A stretch of DNA of 64,000 bases from Amycolatopsis dendrobii (GTDB lineage Bacteria > Actinomycetota > Actinomycetes > Mycobacteriales > Pseudonocardiaceae). Where the stretch lies: contig NZ_JACGZW010000004.1 in assembly GCF_014145675.1 (NCBI RefSeq), positions 558,001-622,000 of the forward strand, given 5' to 3'. A model generated the notes under the pieces. That model worked only from the letters and a program-made list of their open reading frames with translations. It was not told where the DNA came from and made no database searches. This document shows, piece by piece, positions 8,987-17,862 of the stretch. The position numbers were made by a program, and so were the translations under genes. Within the stretch, counting starts at the first letter, position 1; the number at the start of each line of letters is the position of its first letter.

Positions 8987-9385
8987 GTGCAGGTGACTTC
9001 TGTCCGCATCATCACCGGTGACGTCGACCGTCTGACGTCCTTTTACGAGCAGGTGACCGGCCTCGTGGCGAGCCGTCCGGCGAAGCAGTTCGCCGAGTTC
9101 GCCGGCGCGGCCGCGACGCTGGCGATCGGCAGCGCCGAGACGATGGCGCTGTTCAGCGCGGGCGCGGCGGTGCCGCAATCGAACCGGACCGTCATCCTGG
9201 AGTTCCTGGTCGAGGACGTCGACCGGGAGTTCGCGCGGCTCCGCCCGCTGCTCGCCGAGGTCGTCCAGGAGCCGACGACGATGCCGTGGGGCAACCGTTC
9301 GCTGCTGTTCCGCGACCCGGACGGCAACCTGGTCAACCTGTTCGCGCCGCAGACCGAGCAGGCCCGCGCCCGGCTCGCCAGGTAA
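8987..9385 (+). CDS. VOC/glyoxalase superfamily protein
   Basis: 132-residue vicinal-oxygen-chelate protein: VRIITGDVDRLTSFYEQVTG at the N terminus and LLFRDPDGNLVNLFAP near the C terminus are the paired beta-alpha-beta-beta-beta markers. Members include glyoxalases, dioxygenases and antibiotic-binding proteins; the function here is open. Start GTG 8987 is preferred over GTG 8981 because AGAGAGGA at 8971-8978 gives better spacing. The divergent WYL regulator probably controls it. Confidence 0.8.
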   Translation: MQVTSVRIITGDVDRLTSFYEQVTGLVASRPAKQFAEFAGAAATLAIGSAETMALFSAGAAVPQSNRTVILEFLVEDVDREFARLRPLLAEVVQEPTTMPWGNRSLLFRDPDGNLVNLFAPQTEQARARLAR

Positions 9386-9433
9386 CGGGAAAACGCCTCG
9401 CCTGAACGCCCGGCGACCGGCCAGGATCGCCGC

Positions 9434-9955
9434 ATGACACGTGCGCTTCTGCTGGACCGGTTCCGCTGGGTCGACGGACATGCCGACCTCTGGCCGGTTT
9501 TCCGGGACGCCGTCGCGTTCGCCGAGGTGGTCAAGGCGCTGGCCGAGCCGTTCCGGGACGCGGGCGTGACCGCGGTGTGCGGGATCGAATCGCGCGGCTT
9601 CCTGCTCGGCGGCGCCGTCGCGGTGGAACTGGGCGTCGGGTTCGCCGCGGTCCGCAAGGCCGCCGGGCTGTTCCCCGGCGAGAAGCTGACCCGCGAAACC
9701 GACCCGGACTACCGGGGTCTCCGACACGTCCTGCGGATGCAGCGGTCGGCGCTGTCGCCCGGCGACCGGCTGGTGCTGGTGGACGACTGGATCGAGACGG
9801 GCAGCCAGGCGTCGGCGGTGCGCGACCTGGTGAGCGAGGCGGGCGCGGAGCTGGTCGGCTGCGCGGTGCTGGTCGATCAGCTCGACCCGGCGCTGCGCTC
9901 GCGCTTCGGGCGGCTGCATTCGTTGCTGGCCAAGGACGAACTGCCGGAGGAGTGA
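9434..9955 (+). CDS. phosphoribosyltransferase, adenine PRT-like
   Basis: 173 residues. The PRPP-binding motif appears as LVLVDDWIETGSQASA (~113-128) and the upstream GIESRGFLLGGAVAVELGVG loop matches adenine phosphoribosyltransferases (salvage of adenine to AMP). The Trp in VDDW replaces the usual V/L of canonical Apt, so specificity may differ. It stands alone; its stop abuts, with no gap, the stop of the convergent diguanylate-cyclase-like gene. Confidence 0.8.
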   Translation: MTRALLLDRFRWVDGHADLWPVFRDAVAFAEVVKALAEPFRDAGVTAVCGIESRGFLLGGAVAVELGVGFAAVRKAAGLFPGEKLTRETDPDYRGLRHVLRMQRSALSPGDRLVLVDDWIETGSQASAVRDLVSEAGAELVGCAVLVDQLDPALRSRFGRLHSLLAKDELPEE

Positions 9956-11650
9956 CTAACGCTGGCGCAGCAGCTCCGGCGACCGGCCGCTCGTTTCCTT
10001 GCCGCCGCGGAGGACCTGCGCCCGTCCGGCACCGGGCCAGCTGTTGACCCAGCTCGAGCCCAGGATCCCCTTGGCTTGCTTCTTCAACGGAGCCAGCAGC
10101 CGGGCGCTTTCGCGATACGTACCCGTTGACGCGCCGGTCTGGACGAGGCTCGCCAGGGACAGTGTGACCGGCACCCCGTCGGCGGACCAGTCGTGGCCGA
10201 GTACGGCGTCGGCGAGGGCCGTGATGTCTTCGACGCCGCACACGACCAGGAAATCGTCGCCGCCGACGTGGCCGACGGTGACGTCGCCGAGCCGCCGGGC
10301 GTGGTCGGTCAGCCCCCGGCCGATGGCGCGGATCAGGTCGTCGCCCGCGGCGAACCCGGCGGTGTCGTTGAGCCGTTTGAAGTGGTCGATGTCCAGCCAG
10401 GCCACGACGAACGGCCGTCCGGCTCCTGCCCGGCGGGCGACGTCCTGTGCGATCGCGTCGCTGCCGGGCAGCCGGGTCAGCGGGTTGAGCGCGACCGCGG
10501 CCTCGACCTTCACCGCGGCCATCCGGCGCATCACCTCGTTCGGCCGCACCACGCCCTGGTAACGGCCGGACTTGTCGGTCACGACGAGGTCGTCGCCGCT
10601 GTTCTCGGCTCCGCCGTCGGCGATGAGCTCGAGCAGTTCCCGGGTGCCGGTGTCGATCCGGACCAGCCGCGGCGGGCCGGCCAGTTTCGCGGCGGGCTTC
10701 CCGGAATACAACGCGTGCCCGTACCGGCCGGTCACCGCGAGCAGGAACCGCATCCGGTCGATCGTCCACTGTGGACGCGCCTGCTGGTCGAGCCCGACGA
10801 TGGCCTTCGGCGCGTGCTCGGCGGACAGGATCGCGTGGACGTCGTCGCACGTCGCGTCGTCCGGGAGGGTCTTGGCCTGGCGGAGGAATTCCGGGATCCG
10901 CAGTCCGGCGGCGGGCGAAACGGCCGCGGCGCCCGGCTGGTCGCCGCGTTCGGCGGCGGGCAGCACTCGCTCGGGAGCGGCGGTCGCGAACAGATTCCCT
11001 TGAACCAGGCGGATTCCGGAGCGCCGGGCGAGGTCGAGCTCCGCGTCGTTCTCGATCCCGGTCGCGACGAGCCGCAGGTCGGTTTGCGCGGCGAACTGCA
11101 CCAGCGCCTCGACGAGCGCGACGGTCGCCGCGTTCGACGGGAGCCGGCGCAGCGTCGCGCGGTCCAGCTTGATCATCTCGATCGGCGCTTCGGCGAGCAG
11201 GTTCATCGGCAGGCCTGCCGCGCCGAGCCGGTCGAAGGCCAGCCGGAAGCCCAGGTCGCGGAGCCGGTTCAGGCCCTGCAGCAGGGTTCCCGGATTCGGG
11301 ATCGCGAGCGGAGCGGTGATTTCCAGCACGACGTCGGCGGCCCGGCGGCCGGTGCGTTCCAGGGTCTGGAGCAGCGGGATGAACCGCTCGGCGGGCGCGC
11401 CGGCGGCGCTGGCGCTCAGGTTCAGGTGCAGGGACACCCCGGCCGCGTTCGGCGGGACCGCCGCGGCCGCGCGTGCCACGAGGTCGAGGTCGGCGTCGAT
11501 CAGCTGGGCCTGGTCGCCCGCCGCGTCGAGGAGATCCTGTACCCAGCCGGCGCCCGGATGCCCGACCGCTTCGACTGCGACAGCCGAGCCGCTGTAGAGG
11601 CTGTACAGCGGCTCGAAGGCGAAACGAACCTGGTCGGCGGGGGCGAGCAC
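9956..11650 (-). CDS. degenerate EAL - CBS-like - GGDEF protein
   Basis: 564 residues. N-terminal EAL-like domain (~1-235) is eroded: EAVGHP stands where EAL is expected, LEITAP for LExTE, FDRLGAAGLPMNLL for the DDFG loop, although ATGIEN and LVQGNLFA resemble the C-terminal half. A middle CBS-like region (~300-385, VVTDKSGRYQGVVRPNEVM) follows, then a GGDEF domain with WLDIDHFKRLND and the active-site loop GHVGGDDFLVV (GGDDF is an allowed variant). Likely a diguanylate cyclase with a non-catalytic, ligand-binding EAL domain. No transmembrane segment, so cytosolic. GTG start at 11650 has GAGGA upstream. Order EAL-before-GGDEF with a CBS linker is less common than GGDEF-EAL. Confidence 0.85.
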   Translation of the reverse strand: MLAPADQVRFAFEPLYSLYSGSAVAVEAVGHPGAGWVQDLLDAAGDQAQLIDADLDLVARAAAAVPPNAAGVSLHLNLSASAAGAPAERFIPLLQTLERTGRRAADVVLEITAPLAIPNPGTLLQGLNRLRDLGFRLAFDRLGAAGLPMNLLAEAPIEMIKLDRATLRRLPSNAATVALVEALVQFAAQTDLRLVATGIENDAELDLARRSGIRLVQGNLFATAAPERVLPAAERGDQPGAAAVSPAAGLRIPEFLRQAKTLPDDATCDDVHAILSAEHAPKAIVGLDQQARPQWTIDRMRFLLAVTGRYGHALYSGKPAAKLAGPPRLVRIDTGTRELLELIADGGAENSGDDLVVTDKSGRYQGVVRPNEVMRRMAAVKVEAAVALNPLTRLPGSDAIAQDVARRAGAGRPFVVAWLDIDHFKRLNDTAGFAAGDDLIRAIGRGLTDHARRLGDVTVGHVGGDDFLVVCGVEDITALADAVLGHDWSADGVPVTLSLASLVQTGASTGTYRESARLLAPLKKQAKGILGSSWVNSWPGAGRAQVLRGGKETSGRSPELLRQR

Positions 11651-12010
11651 ACGCAGATCCTCGCCTGGAACGCACGGATCTCCATGAAACCGTTATCTCC
11701 CGTTGACCTGCCCAGTCGGCGGCTGAACCGGAAAAGTCTTCGGGATCGGGTGCTGTGCTTGGGATTCGCGACCGCGCGGAACAAACTCCCGGTATGGCCC
11801 GTGACTACCATCACAAACCGGCTACGCAGGGCGCTGACCAGGCGTGACGGCTCGGCCACTGGAGCGAGGCGGCTGCGGCGAGGGGGTCGGCGTTTACTGC
11901 CGGGTGCGCCAGGATCCGTGAAATGCCCGGTTTGTTGCCACGTGGCCGGTTCTTGATATTCGCGAGGGCCGCCCTGAACGAATCAGAGTCCCTCACGGCG
12001 CGCCGAGGCG
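11651..12010. other. intergenic gap, no gene recognised
   Basis: 360 bases upstream of the EAL-CBS-GGDEF gene and downstream of the methyltransferase. Short readings here lack family features. CAGAGTCCCTCA near 11986 resembles the half-site of the hairpin at 29074-29121. Otherwise I see no hairpin, repeat or promoter I could defend. Confidence 0.4.
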
Positions 12011-12919
12011 CTAGGCCAGGACACCGCGGATGTACCGAAGGTCGCCCATGCGCAGATCGTCGTCTTGCAGCGGCGGGAGACCGTTGGCCGCGAGCAGTTC
12101 CCGGACCGTGCTTCCGTGCACCGTCCAGCCGAGCCCGCTCAGATACGGACCCGCCTCGTTGCGCTCGCCGAAGTAGCGCAACCTCGTCATGTCGGTGTCG
12201 AAACCCTCGCCGCGCCATTGTTCGGAGATGCGGTCGAGGCGTTCCTTCGTCTTGGCCTCGTCGCCGGGGCGCGGGTTGGGCCGGTTTTCGGTGGCGACGC
12301 GGCTTCCCGGCGCGCTCAGTTCGGTGATGGTGTCCAGCAAGCGATCTTGCGCTTCGGGCGGCAGGTAGCCGAGCAGGCCTTCGGCGCTCCACGCGGTCGG
12401 CTGGGCCGGGTCGAAACCGGCGGCGCGCAGGGCGGCGGGCCAGTCTTCGCGCAGGTCGACGGCGACCGGCCGCCGGTCGGCGGTGGGCACGGCGCCAAGG
12501 CCGGCCAGGGTGCGGGCCTTGAATTCGACCACCGGCTCCTGGTCGATCTCGTACACCGCGGTTCCGTTCGGCCAGGGCAGCCGGTACGAACGGGAGTCCA
12601 ATCCGGACGCCAGGATCACGGCCTGGCTGATGCCCGCGGCGGCCGCGTCGAGGAAGAACTCGTCGTAGAACCTGCCGCGGATCTTGGCCGCGTCGATCCA
12701 GATCTGCCCGACCAGAGCACCCGGCTCGGTCTCGCCGGACGCCAGTTTGGCGAGCAGGTCGACGCCGACTGCCTGGACGAGCGGTTCGGCGAACCGGTCC
12801 GAGAACAGTGTGCTGTCCTCGCGGGTCGCGATCGCCCGCGCCGCCGCGGCCATCGTCGCGGTCGCTCCGACGCTGGACGCCAGGTCCCAGGTGTCTCCGT
12901 CGTGCCGGGCAGAAGTCAT
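12011..12919 (-). CDS. class I SAM-dependent methyltransferase, leucine carboxyl methyltransferase-like (TIGR00027 type)
   Basis: 302 residues. [20 protein letters not shown], then [29 protein letters not shown] (SAM-binding motif I) and [12 protein letters not shown] are the fingerprint of the actinobacterial LCM-like family (PF04072/TIGR00027), many copies of which occur in mycobacteria and relatives. Substrate is unknown for most. ATG at 12919. It diverges from the benzoylformate-decarboxylase-like gene; the shared 137-base region holds a CCGACAC-type palindrome, so it may be co-regulated by accident or design. Confidence 0.85.
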   Translation of the reverse strand: MTSARHDGDTWDLASSVGATATMAAAARAIATREDSTLFSDRFAEPLVQAVGVDLLAKLASGETEPGALVGQIWIDAAKIRGRFYDEFFLDAAAAGISQAVILASGLDSRSYRLPWPNGTAVYEIDQEPVVEFKARTLAGLGAVPTADRRPVAVDLREDWPAALRAAGFDPAQPTAWSAEGLLGYLPPEAQDRLLDTITELSAPGSRVATENRPNPRPGDEAKTKERLDRISEQWRGEGFDTDMTRLRYFGERNEAGPYLSGLGWTVHGSTVRELLAANGLPPLQDDDLRMGDLRYIRGVLA

Positions 12920-12970
12920 TGCGCCGCCTTGCCTTTCGCCGGGTGCCGAGATCCGCAACCTACTCCGATC

Positions 12971-12985
12971 CCGACACCGTGTCGC
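12971..12985. promoter_or_regulatory. CCGACAC-N-GTGTCG palindrome, site 1
   Basis: CCGACACCGTGTCGC, an odd-centred palindrome 72 bases before the benzoylformate-decarboxylase-like start and 52 before the divergent methyltransferase. The same core recurs before the aldehyde dehydrogenase, the HpaB-type monooxygenase (twice) and the ABC importer; probably an operator. Confidence 0.65.
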
Positions 12986-13056
12986 ACAGTCCGCCCAGTT
13001 TCTTCCGGCGCCGCGTCGAAGCGCCCGACCCGGCGCGCTGCGTAGCGTGCCAGGGC

Positions 13057-14667
13057 ATGACGGCTGCTGTGCGGTTGCTGGAAACCTTGGCGCAGTGGGG
13101 AGTCGAGCACGTTTTCTGCTGTCCCGGCACGAGTGAGATACCAGTGCTCGACGCTCTTGCCACCAGACCGGGCGGACCCGAGTTCGTGCTGACCACCCAC
13201 GAGGCGATCTCGGTGTCCATGGCCGACGGCTACGCGCGTGCCTCGGGTCGGATCGGTGTCGCCTACCTGCACACGAACGTCGGGGTCGCGAACGGCTTGG
13301 CGCATCTGTACGCGGCACAAGTCGCGCGTAGCAGCGTCGCGATTCTCGCCGGGATCAAGGGAACGGCGACACTCCCGCACCGCGCGCTGACGACTGCGCC
13401 GCGTTTGCTCGAAACAGCCGCGCCCTACGTGGGGCATGCCTGGCAGAACCTCCGCGCCGAGGACCTGCTTGAAGATGTCAGCCGGACGCTGTGGCATACC
13501 ACGGTGATCCCGGAGCAACCGGCGATTCTCACGATCCCGCAAGACCATCTGGCCGCGGAACCTGGTGTCGCGCCACCGGTCCGCTGGGGTGCGCGGCAGG
13601 GCCCGGCCGAGGAGGCGGTCCGGCACGCGAGCGCACTGCTCGATGCGGCACGACGGCCGGTGATCGTCGCGGGATCGGACGTCGGCCGGCGCAGGGCCGA
13701 GGCGGATTTGGCGCGGTTGGCCGAGCGGCTCGGCGCACCGGTGTTCGTGGAGTCCCGGCGCGACCTCGAACGATGGTCCTTCCGCACGGATCATCCGTTG
13801 TACGCCGGATTGTTCGATCCTCGCGCGCCGATGCCGGCGGAAGCAGACCTGCTGGTGCTGGCGGGCATGCCGACGCCGCTGGAGTTCTCGGCCGAGGTCG
13901 CGGCGCTGCCGTCCGGCGTCCCGATCCTGCATCTCTCCGAAGACGCCGCCGAGCCCGGCCGTCGGTATGTCCCAGCCGGGGCGGTGGTCGGCGATACCGC
14001 GGCGGCGCTGCGCGGACTGGCTGAAGGAGTCCGCGCGCCTTCGCGGAGCGAATGGCCTGCCCGGGTGCTCAAGGACAGCGAGGACCGGCGAGCTCGCTGG
14101 GCGGCTGAAGTCCCGCTGGACGGGGAATTCAGTGCTGCGGCGGCGATGCGCACCCTCGCAGATGTCATTGGCGGGCAACGGCTGCTGGTCCTCGACGCGG
14201 TCACCTCGACGCTGCCGTTGCTGCGGTTTCTCCAGCGCACGCGAGCGGATTCGCTGTTCGCCACTGCGAGCGGTTCGCTTGGCTGGGGAATGGGCGCTGC
14301 GGCGGGTGTGGCGATGGCGCGACGCGAGCGCGTGCTCGCGGTGGTCGGCGACGGCGTGGTCCAGTTCGGCGTGCCCGCGTTCTGGACCGTGGCGCGCTAC
14401 CGGCTGCCGGTGACCTATCTCGTGGTGAACAACGGGAAGTACCAAGCAGTGGTCGCCGGGATGCGGAAAAGCGGAGGTGAGCGGGCGGACTATCCGCTCA
14501 CTGACATCAGCGGCGTGGAGATCGCCGCGCTGGCGACCGCGTTCGGCATCAAGGCGACGACGGTCGACGGGGCCGCTGGGCTGCGGGCCGCTCTCGCCGA
14601 GGAAGCGGGGCCGGAGGACGGACCTCGGTTGATCGAGGTCCGTGTGAACGACCAGCTGTGGCAGTGA
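13057..14667 (+). CDS. ThDP-dependent 2-oxoacid decarboxylase, benzoylformate-decarboxylase-like
   Basis: 536 residues with the three ThDP-enzyme domains. Pyr-domain start [19 protein letters not shown] with catalytic Glu in [19 protein letters not shown] (~50), central domain, and PP domain [16 protein letters not shown] with the Mg-binding [10 protein letters not shown] and [10 protein letters not shown] (GDG...N motif). Family chemistry is decarboxylation of aryl-2-oxoacids to aldehydes or acetolactate-type ligation. The next gene is a benzaldehyde-type dehydrogenase, which supports aryl-oxoacid to aldehyde to acid flow. Begins module A. ATG at 13057; a palindromic site lies 72 bases upstream. 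Confidence 0.82.
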   Translation: MTAAVRLLETLAQWGVEHVFCCPGTSEIPVLDALATRPGGPEFVLTTHEAISVSMADGYARASGRIGVAYLHTNVGVANGLAHLYAAQVARSSVAILAGIKGTATLPHRALTTAPRLLETAAPYVGHAWQNLRAEDLLEDVSRTLWHTTVIPEQPAILTIPQDHLAAEPGVAPPVRWGARQGPAEEAVRHASALLDAARRPVIVAGSDVGRRRAEADLARLAERLGAPVFVESRRDLERWSFRTDHPLYAGLFDPRAPMPAEADLLVLAGMPTPLEFSAEVAALPSGVPILHLSEDAAEPGRRYVPAGAVVGDTAAALRGLAEGVRAPSRSEWPARVLKDSEDRRARWAAEVPLDGEFSAAAAMRTLADVIGGQRLLVLDAVTSTLPLLRFLQRTRADSLFATASGSLGWGMGAAAGVAMARRERVLAVVGDGVVQFGVPAFWTVARYRLPVTYLVVNNGKYQAVVAGMRKSGGERADYPLTDISGVEIAALATAFGIKATTVDGAAGLRAALAEEAGPEDGPRLIEVRVNDQLWQ

Positions 14668-14669
14668 TT

Positions 14670-14683
14670 CCGACACCGTGTTC
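14670..14683. promoter_or_regulatory. CCGACAC palindrome, site 2 (right arm imperfect)
   Basis: CCGACACCGTGTTC begins directly after the decarboxylase stop and 107 bases before the aldehyde dehydrogenase start. The left arm and centre match the other sites, while the right arm has decayed. Confidence 0.5.
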
Positions 14684-14790
14684 AGTCGCGGGCGCGGGAT
14701 TTGCGTCGCCGAGGCGATGAACCGAGGGCTCGCGCCGACCTAGCATCGCGGCGATCTCCGCACCCGCACCAGGATTGGCAGGCGACGCAC

Positions 14791-16239
14791 ATGGCCCGAT
14801 GGGATCTCAGCGAGGCAGACGGGCATATCTACTCCGGCGGCTGGCGTACCGGAGGGGGCGGCACGGAACCGGTTGTCTCACCGGGCGACGGCGGGAAAGT
14901 GGGTCTGGCTGGCATCGCCGACCAGCACGACGTCGAACGGGCCGGAGCACGCGCCGCGCAAGCGCAAGCCGAGTGGGGCCGCGCGTCGTACCGCGAGCGG
15001 GCCGACGTCCTCACCCGGGCCGCGGACGCCTTGCGCGACATCCGCGCTGACGTCGAGGACGTGCTCGTGCGTGAAAGCGGCTCGCTTCCGGCCAAGGCGA
15101 AGCACGAAGTCGACAAAGCGATCGACGAACTGATCGCCGGGGCCGGACTGGTCACGATGTCGCAGGGCGATCTGCTTCCGGTGGAAGACCCGGCGACGCT
15201 GGGATTGGCTCGGCGGATCCCGGTCGGCGTCGTCGGGGTGATCGCGCCCTGGAACGCGCCGTTGATGCTCGCCATGCGTTCGGTCGCGCCGGCGCTCGCG
15301 CTGGGCAATGCGGTGCTGGTCAAACCGGACGCGAAGACCGCGTTCTCCGGCGGTGCGGTGCTCGCGCGCGTCTTCGGACAAGCCGGTCTGCCGGACGGCG
15401 TGGTGCACGTACTGCCCGGCGGTGCGGCGACCGGCGAGGCGGTGGTGCGTTCGCCGCACACGAACGCGGTCTCGTTCACCGGCTCGTCCGCCGCGGGCCG
15501 CCGGGTCGGCGAGATCGCGGGCGGCCTGCTCAAGCGGGTGGTGCTCGAACTCGGCGGCAACAACGCGTTCATCGTTCTGGCCGACGCGGACCTCGACCGC
15601 GCGGTGGCCGCTGGAGCCGGCGGAACTTTCCGGCACCAGGGCCAGATCTGCATGGCGACCGGACGGCATCTCGTCCACGAAAGCATCGCCGACGAATACG
15701 TCGCGCGGCTCAAAGCGGCAGCGGAGAAACTGCGGCTCGGCGATCCGAAGACTCCCGGGACGACGCTCGGTCCGCTGATCACGACCGCGCAGGCCGAGCG
15801 GGTGCACGGCATCGTCGAGGCCGCGGTCTCCGACGGCGCGCGGGTCGTGCACGGGGCCACGCACGACGGCGCGTTCTACCAGCCGACCGTGCTCGACGGC
15901 GTAACAGTTGACAACGCAGCTTTCCGAAGTGAGATCTTTGGCCCGGTCGCCCCGGTAACCCGGTTCTCGACCGAAGAAGAAGCGCTCGAACTCGCCAACG
16001 CGACCGAATACGGCCTGTCCGCGGCGATCCACAGCCGCGACGTCGCGCGCGCCCTCGGTTTCGCGTCCCGGTTGCGGGCCGGGATGGTCGCCCTCAACGG
16101 CCAGACCATCTACGACGCCGCGCACATCCCGATGGGCGGCCTCGGCGCGTCCGGCAACGGCGGACGGCACGGCGGGCACTGGAATCTGGACGAGTTCACC
16201 TACTGGCAATGGGTGACGGTCCCGACGATCCAGTCGTAA
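14791..16239 (+). CDS. aldehyde dehydrogenase, benzaldehyde/vanillin type
   Basis: 482 residues of the NAD(P)-dependent ALDH superfamily. PVGVVGVIAPWNAPLMLAM (~145) is the Rossmann entry, FTGSSAAGRRVG binds cofactor, VLELGGNNAFIVL carries the general-base Glu and HQGQICMATGRH carries the nucleophilic Cys. The Gln-Ile-Cys-Met-Ala wording is typical of aryl-aldehyde members. It would oxidise the aldehyde made by the preceding decarboxylase to an aromatic acid that feeds the monooxygenase and ring cleavage. ATG at 14791, with a palindromic site upstream. Confidence 0.88.
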   Translation: MARWDLSEADGHIYSGGWRTGGGGTEPVVSPGDGGKVGLAGIADQHDVERAGARAAQAQAEWGRASYRERADVLTRAADALRDIRADVEDVLVRESGSLPAKAKHEVDKAIDELIAGAGLVTMSQGDLLPVEDPATLGLARRIPVGVVGVIAPWNAPLMLAMRSVAPALALGNAVLVKPDAKTAFSGGAVLARVFGQAGLPDGVVHVLPGGAATGEAVVRSPHTNAVSFTGSSAAGRRVGEIAGGLLKRVVLELGGNNAFIVLADADLDRAVAAGAGGTFRHQGQICMATGRHLVHESIADEYVARLKAAAEKLRLGDPKTPGTTLGPLITTAQAERVHGIVEAAVSDGARVVHGATHDGAFYQPTVLDGVTVDNAAFRSEIFGPVAPVTRFSTEEEALELANATEYGLSAAIHSRDVARALGFASRLRAGMVALNGQTIYDAAHIPMGGLGASGNGGRHGGHWNLDEFTYWQWVTVPTIQS

Positions 16240-16243
16240 GCGG

Positions 16244-16282
16244 TTCCGACACCGCGTCGGACTTTCCTACACGGTGTCGGAG
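16244..16282. promoter_or_regulatory. paired CCGACAC palindromes, sites 3 and 4
   Basis: TTCCGACACCGCGTCGGA at 16244-16261 is followed seven bases on by an inverted copy, CTACACGGTGTCGGAGG, at 16268-16282. The pair lies 109-147 bases before the HpaB-type start and directly after the aldehyde dehydrogenase. Two tandem sites suggest cooperative binding at the main catabolic promoter. Confidence 0.65.
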
Positions 16283-16390
16283 GTCCGCCGCGGAGATTCC
16301 CGCAGCGGACCGATTCCCCGGCGCCGCGATTTCCGTAGCTTCGAATCGTCGCCCGGTGCGGGCCCGTCACAGCCAAAGGAGTCGGAGTAC

Positions 16391-17845
16391 ATGGACATTT
16401 CCGGTGCCACCGGGGCGCTCACCGGCGAACAGTACAAAAAGAGCCTGAACGACGGCCGCGAGGTCTGGCTCGACGGCAAGCGCATCGGGAACGTCGCCGA
16501 ACACCCCGCGCTCAAGCCGACCGTCGACGAGTTCGCCCGGCTGCTCGACCTGCGGTTCGCCACCCCCGAGGGGCGGGCGGCGACCCTGTTCAAGTCCGAG
16601 GAGACCGGCAACGAGGTCAGCTACGCGTTTTCGCTGCCGAAGACCCCGGAGGAATTGCGCGCCAAATTCGCCGCGTCGGAATGGTGGATGCGGGAAAGTC
16701 TGGGGCAGCTCGGCCGTTCTCCCGACTTCATGTCGAATGTCGCGGCCGGACTCGCCGATTACGCCGACGAACTCGACCAGAACCGCGCGGGTTTCGGCCA
16801 GAACGCCCGGGATTACCGCCGGTTCGCGATGGAACACGACCTCGTCCTGACCCACGCTCTCGGCGACCCGCAGATCGACCGCAGCGCCAGTCCGCTCGAC
16901 GATCCGGATCTCGCCCTGCGCGTCGTGGAGGAGCGCGAGGACGGCGTAATTCTGCGCGGTGCGAAGCAACTCGCCACTCTCGCGCCGTTCTCCCACGAGG
17001 TGCTGGTGTACCTCAACGGCGTCACCGCTGCCCGCGGCGCGGAGGACTTCGTCATCTGGTTCGCGCTGCCGATGAACACGCCGGGCCTGAAGATCCTGCT
17101 GCGCGAACCGCTCGGCGCACCGGAGAGCGGGCACTCGCACCCGCTCGGCAACCGGTACGACGAACAGGACGCGATGCTGTTCTTCGACGACGTTTTCCTT
17201 CCGCGCGAACGCATCTTCCTGCTCGGCGACTCCCTGCGCGCGCTCAAGGGCCTCGGCCGGATCAACGTCTGGAGCCTGCAGAGCACACACATCCGCTTCC
17301 TCGCCCGGATGAAGTTCTTCACCTCGGTCGCGAAGAAACTCGCGCACTCCATCGGCGTGGACACCTTCCGCGGCATCCAGGAACAGCTGGGCGAACTCAT
17401 CTCTTACGTCCAGACGCTCGAACTGGCGATCAAGGGCGCGGAGGCCGCCGCTGTCGTGACGCCGGGCGGGCACCTCGCGCCGAGCAATACCAACGGCGTC
17501 GGCTTCTGGTCGGCTGACATCTCAGCGCGGATGGTTCAGATCTTGCGCCAGGTCGCCGCGTCCGGCCTCATCATGCAGCCGACCGAAGCCGACCTGGCGA
17601 ACCCGGAACTGCGCCCGTTCCTGGACCTCTACATGCGCGGCCACGACATCGGCGCGGCGGAGAAGGCGCGGCTGTTCCGGCTCGGCTGGGAGCTCGCCGG
17701 CTCGAGTTTCGGGATGCGCCAGGAACTTTACGAGTACCTGCACCGCGGCGACCCCGGCGCCGGCCGCACCCGGCTGCTGCGCTTCTACGACACGTCGGCG
17801 ACGGACGCGCGCGTCGACGAACTCATCAGCAAGCCGCTCGTCTGA
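16391..17845 (+). CDS. FADH2-dependent phenol monooxygenase, HpaB/4-hydroxyphenylacetate 3-hydroxylase family
   Basis: 484 residues. TGEQYKKSLNDGREVWLDGK at the N terminus, LGRSPDFMSN (~115) and LTHALGDPQIDRSASP (~155) are hallmarks of HpaB-type oxygenases, which add an ortho-hydroxyl to a phenolic acid using reduced flavin delivered by a separate reductase. That reductase is probably the flavin reductase-FCD protein at 21849. AAAGGAG lies ~10 bases before ATG 16391. Seventeen bases separate it from the LigJ-like gene, so it leads a long operon. The product would be a catechol or trihydroxy acid for the LigB enzyme. Confidence 0.88.
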   Translation: MDISGATGALTGEQYKKSLNDGREVWLDGKRIGNVAEHPALKPTVDEFARLLDLRFATPEGRAATLFKSEETGNEVSYAFSLPKTPEELRAKFAASEWWMRESLGQLGRSPDFMSNVAAGLADYADELDQNRAGFGQNARDYRRFAMEHDLVLTHALGDPQIDRSASPLDDPDLALRVVEEREDGVILRGAKQLATLAPFSHEVLVYLNGVTAARGAEDFVIWFALPMNTPGLKILLREPLGAPESGHSHPLGNRYDEQDAMLFFDDVFLPRERIFLLGDSLRALKGLGRINVWSLQSTHIRFLARMKFFTSVAKKLAHSIGVDTFRGIQEQLGELISYVQTLELAIKGAEAAAVVTPGGHLAPSNTNGVGFWSADISARMVQILRQVAASGLIMQPTEADLANPELRPFLDLYMRGHDIGAAEKARLFRLGWELAGSSFGMRQELYEYLHRGDPGAGRTRLLRFYDTSATDARVDELISKPLV

Positions 17846-17862
17846 GACGCAAGGAGCAGCCC

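Noticed and set aside
9531..11675. 714-codon open reading on the minus strand over the EAL-GGDEF gene
   Set aside because: Arg/Pro-rich frame shadow; the overlapping frame with EAL, CBS and GGDEF motifs is the real gene.
12916..14676. 586-codon minus-strand reading opposite the benzoylformate-decarboxylase-like gene
   Set aside because: Composition of a shadow frame; the plus strand encodes a complete ThDP enzyme.
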